Shown here piece by piece: positions 42,792 through 51,538 of a stretch of 64,000 nt of DNA. Each line of letters begins with the position of its first letter. Positions within the stretch are counted from its first letter, which is position 1. Source of the stretch: Mesoterricola sediminis (GTDB lineage: Bacteria > Acidobacteriota > Holophagae > Holophagales > Holophagaceae). The translations under genes and the position numbers were made by a program. A model generated the notes under the pieces. It saw nothing but the letters and a program-made list of their open reading frames with translations. It had not been told where the DNA came from and did not search any database. The stretch lies in assembly GCF_030295425.1 (NCBI RefSeq), contig NZ_AP027081.1:3269001-3333000 (forward strand), in the 5' to 3' direction.

Positions 42792-44609
42792 GTGACCGAC
42801 CCCAGCCTGATCCGCAACTTCTCCATCATCGCCCACATCGACCACGGCAAGTCCACCCTTGCCGACCGCCTCCTTGAGCTCACGGAAACCGTGGCCAAGC
42901 GGGACATGCAGGCCCAGCTCCTGGACGACATGGACCTGGAGCGGGAGCGGGGCATCACCATCAAGGCCCACGCCGTGACCCTCAAGTACCTGGCGGAGGA
43001 CGGCAGGACCTACACCCTGAACCTCATCGACACCCCCGGCCACGTGGATTTCACCTACGAGGTGAGCCGCAGCCTCGCCGCCTGCGAGGGGGCCATCCTG
43101 GTCGTGGACTCCACCCAGGGCGTGGAGGCCCAGACCCTGGCCAACACCTACCTGGCCCTGGAGAACGACCTGGAGGTCTTCCCGGTCCTCAACAAGACCG
43201 ACCTGCCCAGCTCCGAACCGGAGCGGGTGCTCGAGGAGATCAACACCGTCATCGGGCTGGTGGACACGGCCCACGCCGTCAACGTCTCCGCCAAGACGGG
43301 CGAGAACTGCCTGCAGGTCCTCGAGCAGGTGGTGCGCTCCGTCCCGCCCCCCAAGGGGGACCCCACCGCCCTGCTCCAGGCCCTCGTCTTCGACTGCTAC
43401 TACGACCAGTACCGGGGCGTCGTCTGCCTCGTCCGGATCGTCAACGGCACCCTCAAGGCCGGCGAGACCATGCGGTTCATGTCCACCGGCAGCGAGCACC
43501 GGGTGGACGAGGTGGGCGTCTTCAATCCCAAGATGAGCCGGGTGGATGAGCTCTCCGTCGGCGAGGTGGGCTACGTCACCGGCAGCATCAAGACCCTGGC
43601 CGACGTGAAGGTGGGCGACACCCTCACCCACGCCGTCTCCAACACCACCAAGCCCTCCCAGGAGATGCTCAAGGGGTTCAAGGAGATGCAGCCCGTGGTC
43701 TTCGCGGGCATCTTCCCCACCAACAGCGAGGACTTCGAGGACCTGCGCGACGCCATGGACAAGCTCCGGCTCAACGACAGCTCCTTCACCTTCGACCCCG
43801 AGACGAGCCAGGCCCTGGGCTTCGGCTTCCGCTGCGGGTTCCTGGGGCTCCTCCACATGGAGATCGTCCAGGAGCGGCTCGAGCGCGAGTTCGACCTGGA
43901 CCTCATCACCACCGCCCCCTCCGTGCGCTACCACGTGTTCCTCACCGACGAGACCGAGGAGGACGTGGACAACCCCTCGAAGCTCCCCGCCCTGCAGCGC
44001 ATCGCCCGGATCGAGGAGCCGATCATCGAGGCCACCATCCTCACCCGCCCCGACTTCGTGGGCGGCCTCCTCAAGCTCTGCGAGGAGCGCCGCGGCATCC
44101 AGCAGCGCCTCGAGTACGTGGGCAAGGACCGCGTCATGCTCGTCTACGAGCTCCCCCTCAACGAGGTCGTCCTGGACTTCTACGACAAGCTCAAGTCCAT
44201 CTCCAAGGGCTACGCCAGCTTCGACTACCACATGAAGGGCTACCGGGAGTCCGACCTCGTCAAGATGGACATCCTGGTCAACGGCGAGCCCGTGGACGCC
44301 CTCTCCGTCCTGGTCCACCGCTCCAAGAGCCAGACCATGGGCCACGGCCTGACGGTGCGGATGAAGGAAGTGATCCCCCAGCAGCTCTTCGATGTGGCCA
44401 TCCAGGCCGCCATCGGGAGCAAGATCATCGCCCGGACCAACGTGAAGGCCCGGCGCAAGGACGTGCTGGCCAAGTGCTACGGCGGCGACATCAGCCGCAA
44501 GAAGAAGCTCCTGGCCAAGCAGAAGGAAGGCAAGAAGCGGATGAAGTCCATCGGCAGCGTGGACATCCCCCAGGAAGCCTTCCTCGCCATCCTGAAGGTG
44601 GAGAACTGA
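42792..44609 (+). CDS. lepA: Elongation factor 4 (LepA)
   Basis: Ribosome-bound GTPase that remodels stalled or mis-translocated ribosomes. The 605-aa product has the G1 motif [13 protein letters not shown]3 DTPGHVDF and G4 NKTDLP, plus the LepA-specific C-terminal domain ([37 protein letters not shown]). GTG start with AGGAAAGG just upstream. The next gene begins 1 bp after its stop. Confidence 0.97.
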   Translation: MTDPSLIRNFSIIAHIDHGKSTLADRLLELTETVAKRDMQAQLLDDMDLERERGITIKAHAVTLKYLAEDGRTYTLNLIDTPGHVDFTYEVSRSLAACEGAILVVDSTQGVEAQTLANTYLALENDLEVFPVLNKTDLPSSEPERVLEEINTVIGLVDTAHAVNVSAKTGENCLQVLEQVVRSVPPPKGDPTALLQALVFDCYYDQYRGVVCLVRIVNGTLKAGETMRFMSTGSEHRVDEVGVFNPKMSRVDELSVGEVGYVTGSIKTLADVKVGDTLTHAVSNTTKPSQEMLKGFKEMQPVVFAGIFPTNSEDFEDLRDAMDKLRLNDSSFTFDPETSQALGFGFRCGFLGLLHMEIVQERLEREFDLDLITTAPSVRYHVFLTDETEEDVDNPSKLPALQRIARIEEPIIEATILTRPDFVGGLLKLCEERRGIQQRLEYVGKDRVMLVYELPLNEVVLDFYDKLKSISKGYASFDYHMKGYRESDLVKMDILVNGEPVDALSVLVHRSKSQTMGHGLTVRMKEVIPQQLFDVAIQAAIGSKIIARTNVKARRKDVLAKCYGGDISRKKKLLAKQKEGKKRMKSIGSVDIPQEAFLAILKVEN

Positions 44610-44610
44610 C

Positions 44611-44853
44611 ATGGCCCAGCCGTCCATGGAGATCAGCCAGCAGCCCAGTCACAGGGATGCCCGGAGCCCCACGGGCTTCGTCCTGACCGGCTACGAGAAG
44701 GGCATCCTGCTCTGCCTCCTCCTGGGCGTCCTCTACCTGCGGCTCTACAAGCGGAAGCGGAAGCAGGACAAGATCTGCTCCCACTGCGGGGAGCGGAATC
44801 CCCCCCACCAGACCAACTGCAAGAAGTGTTCCGCCCCCTTGTTCCATAAATAA
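44611..44853 (+). CDS. Small membrane protein with a C-terminal zinc ribbon
   Basis: 80 aa. One hydrophobic helix (about 30-45, ILLCLLLGVLYL) is followed by a basic stretch (KRKRKQ) and a zinc-ribbon motif with two CxxC pairs (CSHCGERN and CKKC). The positive-inside rule places the ribbon in the cytoplasm. It begins 1 bp after lepA, so it is probably co-transcribed with it. Function unknown; small bitopic zinc-ribbon proteins often act as adaptors. Confidence 0.7.
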   Translation: MAQPSMEISQQPSHRDARSPTGFVLTGYEKGILLCLLLGVLYLRLYKRKRKQDKICSHCGERNPPHQTNCKKCSAPLFHK

Positions 44854-44880
44854 CGGCTATTATCGGACCCGGGTATCTCC

Positions 44881-45804
44881 ATGAGCACGATCCGGGTCCT
44901 TGCCGCAGACGACGATCCAGCCACACTCACCTTCCTCGTGAGGGCGCTGACCCGTGCGGGCATGGAGACCGTGGCCGCCGGGGACGGGGCGGAGGCCCTG
45001 GCCCACCTGCGGAAGAACCCCGAGTCCTTCGACGTCCTCCTGCTGGACCTGGCCATGCCCCGCATGGACGGCTGGCAAGTCCTCCGGAAAGTGAAGGCCA
45101 GCCCGCGCCTGCGCCAGATCCCCGTGGTCCTCCAGACCGTCTCCGACCGGCCCGAGGACATGAAGCGGGGCCTGGAGGGCGGCGCCTACTACTACCTCAC
45201 CAAGCCCTTCACCCAGCGGGTGCTCCTGCGCATCGTCCGGGCCGCGGCCCACGACGTGGCCACCTACCGGGTGCTCCACGCCGAGGTCGCCCGGGCCACC
45301 TCCCCCCTGGCCATGCTCACCCGGGGCACCTTCCGCTACCGCACCCTGCCGGAGTGCCACGAGCTCACCCACCTGCTGGCCCGGGCCTGCCCCGACCCCG
45401 CCCGCATCGTCACCGGCCTTTCCGAACTCCTCATCAACGCCCTGGAGCACGGCAACCTGGGCATCTCGTACAAGGAGAAGGGGGACCTATTGGAGCGGAA
45501 TGTCTGGAAGGCCGAGGTGGCCCGCCGCCAGGCCCTGCCCGAGCACCGCGACAAGTGGGTGGAGGTGTCCGTGGAGCGCCTGGAGGACCGGATCCGGTTC
45601 GAGGTGAAGGACATGGGCGAAGGCTTCGACTGGCGGGCCTTCCTCGTCCCCGACGCCGCGCGCCTCTTCGACAACCACGGCCGGGGCATCTTCATGGCGA
45701 AGATGGACAGCTTCGATCACCTGGAATACCGCGGCAACGGCAACCACGCCATCGCCGAGGTCCATTTCCAGGCCGGGTCCGGAATCCACAGGAAGGATGA
45801 ATAG
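44881..45804 (+). CDS. Response regulator fused to an RsbW/SpoIIAB-like ATPase domain
   Basis: 307 aa. The receiver domain (4-122) has D10-D12, phospho-acceptor D56 (LLLDLAMPRMDGW) and the lysine of YYLTKPF. After a short linker comes an ATPase domain (about 150-300) of the anti-sigma type: N box ELLINALEHGNLG, glycine box KDMGEGFD and HGRGIFMAK. It has no kinase histidine and no DNA-binding domain. A stand-alone histidine-kinase-like output would suit phosphorylation-controlled anti-sigma or partner-switching activity; this is inference. It lies 27 bp after the zinc-ribbon gene. Confidence 0.82.
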   Translation: MSTIRVLAADDDPATLTFLVRALTRAGMETVAAGDGAEALAHLRKNPESFDVLLLDLAMPRMDGWQVLRKVKASPRLRQIPVVLQTVSDRPEDMKRGLEGGAYYYLTKPFTQRVLLRIVRAAAHDVATYRVLHAEVARATSPLAMLTRGTFRYRTLPECHELTHLLARACPDPARIVTGLSELLINALEHGNLGISYKEKGDLLERNVWKAEVARRQALPEHRDKWVEVSVERLEDRIRFEVKDMGEGFDWRAFLVPDAARLFDNHGRGIFMAKMDSFDHLEYRGNGNHAIAEVHFQAGSGIHRKDE

Positions 45805-45855
45805 CCGGGCCCGGAGGGGCGCCCTCCGGGCCCGTGCGGTGCCTGGTTCAGGCGC

Positions 45856-47988
45856 TCAAAGGAGCCTGTCCAGGAGCTTGTTGGCCGTGTGCTCGACCTT
45901 CACCTGGCCGCCCCGCTTGTCCAGGCCTCCCCGGATCTGCATGACGCAGCCCGGGCAGTCCATGGCCACCGAGGAGGCGCCGGTCCGCTCGATGTTGTCC
46001 AGCTTCCGCTCCAGCATGGGGGCGGAGATCTCGGGCATCTTGAGGGAATAGCTCCCCCCCATCCCGCAGCAGATGTCCTGCTCGAACATCCCCTCCAGCT
46101 GGAAGCCGGCCTGGCCGAGCAGGTCCCGGGGCGGCTGGTTGGCCCGGAGGGTCCGCTTGAGGTGGCAGGAGTCGTGGTACGTCACCTTCTCCAGCTGCTC
46201 GCCCTCCTTGAAGGTGAGCCGGCCCGCGTCCACGAGCTGCTTCACGAGGGTGGAGAAATCGATCACCTTGGCGGCGAGGCGGTGGGCGCCCTCCAGGTCC
46301 GCCTCCAGGCCCAGGCTGGTGAAGGTGGAGGCGAAGTCCTCCTTGAGGGCCACGGTGCAGGTGGGGCAGGCGGAGACCACCCAGGTGGGATCGGCTTCCA
46401 GCAGGGCCTGGATGTTGTCCCGGGCGTTGCCGGCGGCGGTCTCGTAGGCGCCGCTGTAGCGCGCGGGGGCGCCGCAGCAGGTCTGGCCCTCGGGGAAGAG
46501 GACCTGGATCCCCGCCTTGTTCAGGACCTTGACCACCGCCTCTCCCATCTCGGGGTAGGCGAAGTCGATGAGGCAGCCCGCGTAGAAGGCGGCCTTCTCG
46601 GCGGATTCGGGCTGGGCGATCCGCCGGATCGTGTCGCGGAGGGGCTTCTCGGCGATGGCCGGGAGGCTCCGGAATTTCGTCATCTCCCCCAGGAAGAAGG
46701 GCAGGTGGCGGATGAAGCCCCCCTTGGCGAAGGGCTTCTGGGCCAGGGAGGCGGCCCGGAGCATGCTGTGGAAGACGCGCCGGTTGTTGACCACCTTGAA
46801 GATGGCCTTGGCGGCCACGCCCTGCCCCTGCTCCTTCACCAGGCGGCGGCGGATCTCGAGGATCAGGTCGGAGATGGGGACCTTGCCCGGGCACACGTCG
46901 TTGCAGGCGCCGCACTGGATGCAGAGCCCCTGGATCTCGTCGGACTTCTTCAGCTCGTCGAACCAGGCGGTGAGGATGGTGCCGATGCCGCCGGTGTAGA
47001 CCTTCCCGAAGACGTGGCCGCCCACGAGGCGGTAGACGGGGCAGACGTTGAGGCAGGAGGCGCAGCGGATGCACTGCAGCGCCTCCTTGAACTTGGGATC
47101 GGCGGCCATCTCGGAGCGCTTGTTGTCCATGAGGACGATGTGCAGCTCCTTCTCCTGGCCGTCGGGGGCCGGGGTCCGGCCGGTGATGATGGAGACGTAG
47201 CTGGTGAGGAGCTGGGCCGTGGCGTTGCGGGGCAGCGCCGTCAGGATGGGCTCCACGTCCCGGAAGTTCTCCACGAGCTTCTCGATGCCGACGAGGGCCA
47301 CGTGGATGCGGGGCAGGGTCGAGACGAGGCGGGCGTTGCCCTCGTTGGTGACGATGACCAGGCTGCCCGTCTCGGCCACGGCGATGTTGGCCCCGGAGAT
47401 GCCCATGTCGGCCTCCAGGAACCGGCCCCGCAGCTTCTCGCGGGCGAACTTGACGAGGCGCGGGATGTCCGGGGTCTGCCCGGGCTCGACCTCCTCGTTG
47501 AAGATCTCCGCGACCTCCTCCTTGGTCAGGTGGATGGCGGGCATGACCATGTGGCTGGGCGTCTGGTGGGCGAGCTGGATGATCCATTCCCCGAGGTCCG
47601 TCTCGAAGACCTGGATCCCCTCCGCCTCCAGGTGGCGGTTGAGATGGATCTCCTCGGACGCCATGGACTTGGACTTCACGATGGACCGAACGCCCCGCTC
47701 CTTGGCCAGGGCCAGGATGTAGGCCTTGACCTCGGCGGGGGAGGAGAGGCGGACCACCGTGGCCCCCTGGGCCTCCGCGGCGGCCTGGAAGCGGGCCGCC
47801 AGCTCATCGAGCTTGCCTGCCGCCTGGGCCTTCACCGTCTTCACCCGTTCCCGGATCGCCTCGAAGTCCAGGCCCGCGTAGGCCTTCTCGCGGCTGATCC
47901 GGTAGGCCTCCGAGAACCGCCCCAGCGCGCCGCGCAGGTTGGGGTTGGCCAGGGCCTCGTGGATGGAGTCCTTGAAGTCGACGGTCAT
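45856..47988 (-). CDS. L-lactate utilisation protein, fused LutB-LutA
   Basis: 710 aa. Residues about 1-460 are LutB/LldF: a LUD domain and two ferredoxin-type cysteine sets (CIRCASCLNVCPVY and CIQCGACNDVCPGK). Residues about 480-710 are LutA/LldE: two CCG cysteine-rich domains (TCCGAPARYSG and ICCGMGGSYS, with ACPTC and DCPGC). In Bacillus and Shewanella these are separate proteins of the iron-sulfur L-lactate dehydrogenase; here one chain carries both. The ATG overlaps the lutC stop by 4 bp and has AGGAGG upstream. It probably feeds electrons from L-lactate to the quinone pool. Confidence 0.9.
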   Translation of the reverse strand: MTVDFKDSIHEALANPNLRGALGRFSEAYRISREKAYAGLDFEAIRERVKTVKAQAAGKLDELAARFQAAAEAQGATVVRLSSPAEVKAYILALAKERGVRSIVKSKSMASEEIHLNRHLEAEGIQVFETDLGEWIIQLAHQTPSHMVMPAIHLTKEEVAEIFNEEVEPGQTPDIPRLVKFAREKLRGRFLEADMGISGANIAVAETGSLVIVTNEGNARLVSTLPRIHVALVGIEKLVENFRDVEPILTALPRNATAQLLTSYVSIITGRTPAPDGQEKELHIVLMDNKRSEMAADPKFKEALQCIRCASCLNVCPVYRLVGGHVFGKVYTGGIGTILTAWFDELKKSDEIQGLCIQCGACNDVCPGKVPISDLILEIRRRLVKEQGQGVAAKAIFKVVNNRRVFHSMLRAASLAQKPFAKGGFIRHLPFFLGEMTKFRSLPAIAEKPLRDTIRRIAQPESAEKAAFYAGCLIDFAYPEMGEAVVKVLNKAGIQVLFPEGQTCCGAPARYSGAYETAAGNARDNIQALLEADPTWVVSACPTCTVALKEDFASTFTSLGLEADLEGAHRLAAKVIDFSTLVKQLVDAGRLTFKEGEQLEKVTYHDSCHLKRTLRANQPPRDLLGQAGFQLEGMFEQDICCGMGGSYSLKMPEISAPMLERKLDNIERTGASSVAMDCPGCVMQIRGGLDKRGGQVKVEHTANKLLDRLL

Positions 47989-48512
47989 GCGCGGCCTCCT
48001 TCCAGGTAGACGATGACGAGGCGCCCGGGGCCGTGGACGCCGATGGTGAGCACGCGCTCGATGTCCGCGGTGCGGCTGGGGCCCGTCACGAAGGCCAGGT
48101 ACGAGGCCTTCTCGGGCTTCACCCGGTCCAGGAGGGCCCCCAGCCCGGGCAGCAGGTTCGCGCCGCGCACGATGGCGACGTGGACGGGGGGGAGGGTCGA
48201 GACGAGGCGCTGCTCGGGGGCGCTGGCGTCCTGCACCAGGGTCCCCGTGTCGGCCAGGGCCCAGTCGAACTCGCTGACGCCCACGGCCGCCGCGGCGGCG
48301 GAGGCCTGCGTCACCTCGAAGGTGGAGGCGGGGAGCGGGGGGCGCCCGTTGGCCTCGAGGAAGGGCCCGGGGGCCCAGACCGCGGGCCCTCCGGCCTCGC
48401 CGAGGAAGCCCAGGATGAAGTCCATGGCCTCGGCGTCGCCGCCGAAGCTGCGCACCTCGGCGCTGACGGCCTCCGCGCGCGCCTTGAAGGTCTCGAAAGC
48501 GGCTTCAGGCAT
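47985..48512 (-). CDS. lutC: L-lactate utilisation protein LutC/LldG
   Basis: 175 aa with a single LUD domain, the third component of the LutABC L-lactate dehydrogenase. Typical blocks are DWALADTGTLVQDASAPEQR, LVSTLPPVHVAIVRG and AFVTGPSRTADIERVL followed by GVHGPG. It overlaps the upstream dehydrogenase gene by 8 bp and the LutB-LutA gene by 4 bp. Confidence 0.92.
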   Translation of the reverse strand: MPEAAFETFKARAEAVSAEVRSFGGDAEAMDFILGFLGEAGGPAVWAPGPFLEANGRPPLPASTFEVTQASAAAAAVGVSEFDWALADTGTLVQDASAPEQRLVSTLPPVHVAIVRGANLLPGLGALLDRVKPEKASYLAFVTGPSRTADIERVLTIGVHGPGRLVIVYLEGGRA

Positions 48513-51351
48513 GGTTCCCTCCGCGGGTGACCGCCTCCATGAGGTAGACGAAGCTCCGGTAGATCCTGCCGGTGGAGCGGGTCATCCCCACCTCGCAGGT
48601 GCGGCTGCTGGAATAGTGCTCGGCCGGGGCGGCGGCCTTCACCTCCGCGGCCTCGCGCCGGGTCGCCGAGGCGGTCAGCTCCGGGTGCATGAAGCCGCGG
48701 TCGCCCGCGAAGCCGCAGCAGCCCGCGTCCCGGGGGATCAGCACCTGCTCCGCGCAGGCCTTGGCGACGGCCTCGAGCTTGCCCACCAGGTTCATCTTGG
48801 TGACCGAGCACACCGGGTGCAGGGCCACGGACGGCACCTTGCCGGTGATCTTCAGCCGCGGCAGGAGCACGTCGTGGGCGAAGGCCACCCCGTCCAGGAT
48901 CCGGAGCTTGTCGAACCGGGCCTGGTTCTCGGAGGTGAGGTAGGGCCGGCACGTGGTCAGGCCGTAGGTGCAGGGCGAGGTGTCCACCACCACGGCCAGC
49001 CGGCCTTCCTGGCTCCAGGTCCAGAACTTCTCGATGGCCTGATTGACGCTGAAGCGGTGGGCCTGGTCGAAGCCCTTGGAGGAGAAGGGCACGCCGCAGC
49101 AGGTCCCGGCCACGTCGGTGGGGATGTGGAGCTGGACACCCGCCCGGCGGGAGACCTCCAGCACCGCCTCCACCAGGCTCAGCTCCGTGGCTTCGCCGGG
49201 CAGATGGCCCATCATGCGGGAGATGCAGGCCGGGAAGTAGATGGCGTCGGCGCCCTCGGGGCGGGTGACCGGCAGGGGGGCCTTGGCCGGGCGGGGCATC
49301 TCGGGGCTCCACTGGTGGGACCAGCCCGCCAGCTTCAGGGTGCGGGTGATGAAGGGCATGGCCTTCTGCCCGAAGAGGCTCTGCACCACGTGGCCGCTCC
49401 ACAGGCCCACCCGGACCAGGGGCTCCAGGGTGGCGAAGTTCCGCGCCGCGGCGAGGGCGAGCTTCTGGGCCCGGGGGGAGTGGCTGGCCCGGCGGAACCG
49501 CTTGGTGAGCTGGCCCGTGTCGATGCTGACGGGGCAGGCGGTGGCGCAGAGGCCGTCCACGGCGCAGGTCTTGAGGGCCATGTAGGGGAAGGCCTCGTCC
49601 AGGGCCGCGAGGCGCTCCGGGTTCTCGCCGGTGGTCTGGAGGCGGGCCATCTCGCGGCGCACGACGATGCGCTGGCGGGGCGAGAGCGTGAGCTCGCGGC
49701 TGGGGCACTTGGGCTCGCAGTACCCGCACTCGATGCACTTGTCGACCTCCTCCTCCACGCCGGGCATGGGCTTGAGGTCGGCGATGTGGCCCCTGGGGTC
49801 GGAGTTGATGATCACGCCGGGGTTCAGGAGGCCCCTGGGGTCGGAGAGGGCCTTGAGCCGCGCCATGACCGCGCGGGCCTCCGGGCCCCACTCGGCCTCC
49901 ACGAAGGGCGCCATGTTGCGGCCCGTGCCGTGCTCGGCCTTCAGGGCCCCGTCGTACTTGTGGACCACCAGGTCCACCACGTCGTCGATGAACCGGGCGT
50001 ACCGGTCCACCTCGGCCTGGTCGTTGAAGGACTGCGTGATGACGAAGTGGAGGTTCCCGTCCTTGGCGTGGCCGAAGAGGATGGCCTCCCGGTAGCCGTG
50101 CTTCTCGAAGAGGGCGATGAGGTCCACCGCGGCGTCGGCCAGCTTCTCGATGGGGAAGGCCACGTCCTCGATGAGGACCGTGGTGCCGCGCTTGCGCACC
50201 GCGCCGACGGAGGGGAACGTGCCGGAGCGGATCTTCCAGAAGGCCGCCTGCTCCGCGGCGTCGTGGGTGAAGCGGGCCGGCTCGAGCAGGGTGAGGCCTG
50301 CGCAGGCCGCGAGGGCCGCGGCCTCCAGTTCGGCCCGGGCCGCTTCCTGGGCGCCCTGGAACTCGACCAGGAGGGCCGCGGCGCCGTCGGGAAGGCCCTT
50401 GAAGGAAGGCGGCGTCCCGGGCTGGTTCTCCACGGAGCGCAGGCTGGCCCGGTCCAGGAGCTCCAGCGCGGCCGCCCCGGCCTCCCGCAGCGGCACGATG
50501 GCGGCGCAGGCGGCGTGGATGGTCGGGAAGACGAGGAATCCCGTGACCTTCACGGGCAGGTCCGGCACCGTGCGCAGGACCGCCTCGGCGATGAAGGCCA
50601 GGGTGCCCTCGGAGCCGATCAGCAGGTTGCGGAAGATGTCGACGGGCCGGCTGAAGTCGAGGAAGGCGTTGAGGCCGTAACCCGTGGTGTTCTTCTGCAG
50701 GTACTTGGCCCGGATGCGGGTGGCCAGGGGCGCGTTCGCCTCCAGGTCCCGCTTCATGTCCAGGAGCCCCTGCCAGAGGGCGGGCTCCGCGGCGCGGAAG
50801 GCCTCGTCCGCGTCGGGGCGGGCGGTGTCGATGACCGTGCCCGAGGGCAGGACGAAGGTGAGGGACTCCAGCGTATGGTAGGCGTTCTGGGCGACGCCGC
50901 AGCACATGCCCGAGGAGTTGTTGGACAGGATCCCGCCCACGGTGCAGGTGTTGATGCTCGCCGGGTCCGGCCCCATCTTGGCGCGGTGCAGGCGCAGGGC
51001 GTGGTTCACGTGGGCGCCGATCACCCCGGGCTGGACCCGCACGCGGGCGCCGCCGTCCAGCACCTGGATGTCGCGCCAGTGGCGGGCCACCTCCACGAGG
51101 ATCCCGTCCGTCACCGCCTGGCCCGAGAGGCTCGTCCCCGCCGCCCGGAACGTGAGGGGCAGGCCCAGGTCGTGGCTGGTCCGGAAGAGCCCCTTGACCT
51201 CGTCGACGCTCCCGGCGAAGACGACGGCCTTGGGGATGAGCCGGTAGAAGCTGGCGTCCGACGCGAAGGCGATCAGCTCGATGGGGCGGTCCAGGACGCG
51301 GTCCTGGCCCACGATGGCAGCAAGGGTGTCCCTGAGGGGGAGGGTGCTCAT
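48505..51351 (-). CDS. FAD-linked D-lactate dehydrogenase with iron-sulfur and CCG domains (Dld-II type)
   Basis: 948 aa. The N-terminal part (about 35-470) is an FAD-binding PCMH/GlcD-like dehydrogenase (TFRAAGTSLSGQAV, GGILSNNSSGMCCG). A middle ferredoxin domain (about 530-620) has CIECGYCEPKCPSR and CAVDGLCATACPV. The C-terminal CCG domains (about 700-910) include TCCGVPFSSKG and GCCGFAGDRG. Full-length fusions of this kind are known as Dld-II respiratory D-lactate dehydrogenases. With LutABC and LldP next to it the cell can use both lactate isomers. 8-bp overlap with lutC; the start is ATG 51351. Confidence 0.88.
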   Translation of the reverse strand: MSTLPLRDTLAAIVGQDRVLDRPIELIAFASDASFYRLIPKAVVFAGSVDEVKGLFRTSHDLGLPLTFRAAGTSLSGQAVTDGILVEVARHWRDIQVLDGGARVRVQPGVIGAHVNHALRLHRAKMGPDPASINTCTVGGILSNNSSGMCCGVAQNAYHTLESLTFVLPSGTVIDTARPDADEAFRAAEPALWQGLLDMKRDLEANAPLATRIRAKYLQKNTTGYGLNAFLDFSRPVDIFRNLLIGSEGTLAFIAEAVLRTVPDLPVKVTGFLVFPTIHAACAAIVPLREAGAAALELLDRASLRSVENQPGTPPSFKGLPDGAAALLVEFQGAQEAARAELEAAALAACAGLTLLEPARFTHDAAEQAAFWKIRSGTFPSVGAVRKRGTTVLIEDVAFPIEKLADAAVDLIALFEKHGYREAILFGHAKDGNLHFVITQSFNDQAEVDRYARFIDDVVDLVVHKYDGALKAEHGTGRNMAPFVEAEWGPEARAVMARLKALSDPRGLLNPGVIINSDPRGHIADLKPMPGVEEEVDKCIECGYCEPKCPSRELTLSPRQRIVVRREMARLQTTGENPERLAALDEAFPYMALKTCAVDGLCATACPVSIDTGQLTKRFRRASHSPRAQKLALAAARNFATLEPLVRVGLWSGHVVQSLFGQKAMPFITRTLKLAGWSHQWSPEMPRPAKAPLPVTRPEGADAIYFPACISRMMGHLPGEATELSLVEAVLEVSRRAGVQLHIPTDVAGTCCGVPFSSKGFDQAHRFSVNQAIEKFWTWSQEGRLAVVVDTSPCTYGLTTCRPYLTSENQARFDKLRILDGVAFAHDVLLPRLKITGKVPSVALHPVCSVTKMNLVGKLEAVAKACAEQVLIPRDAGCCGFAGDRGFMHPELTASATRREAAEVKAAAPAEHYSSSRTCEVGMTRSTGRIYRSFVYLMEAVTRGGNHA

Positions 51352-51433
51352 GGCTTCGTTATCCTCGGGCGCTCCGGCCCGGCAAGGACCCCGCCCGCCC
51401 CGGAGGGGCCGGCGGGATCACGGTCAAGCAAAC

Positions 51434-51462
51434 GGGATGGCCGGGCGCGGCCCGGCCATCCC
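51434..51462 (-). terminator. Hairpin between lldP and the lactate dehydrogenase genes
   Basis: A perfect 13-bp inverted repeat with a 3-nt loop lies 77 bp after the lldP stop and 82 bp before the dehydrogenase start. It has no strong T-run (GTTTGC follows), so it may be a partial terminator or an mRNA-stabilising element that sets different levels of permease and enzymes. Confidence 0.6.
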
Positions 51463-51538
51463 GCCAAGGCAAAGGGGGAACCGGAGGCCCCTGGGGGCTG
51501 CCGGGAATTCCACCTTCCAGGACATCGTTCCGTTCCGC

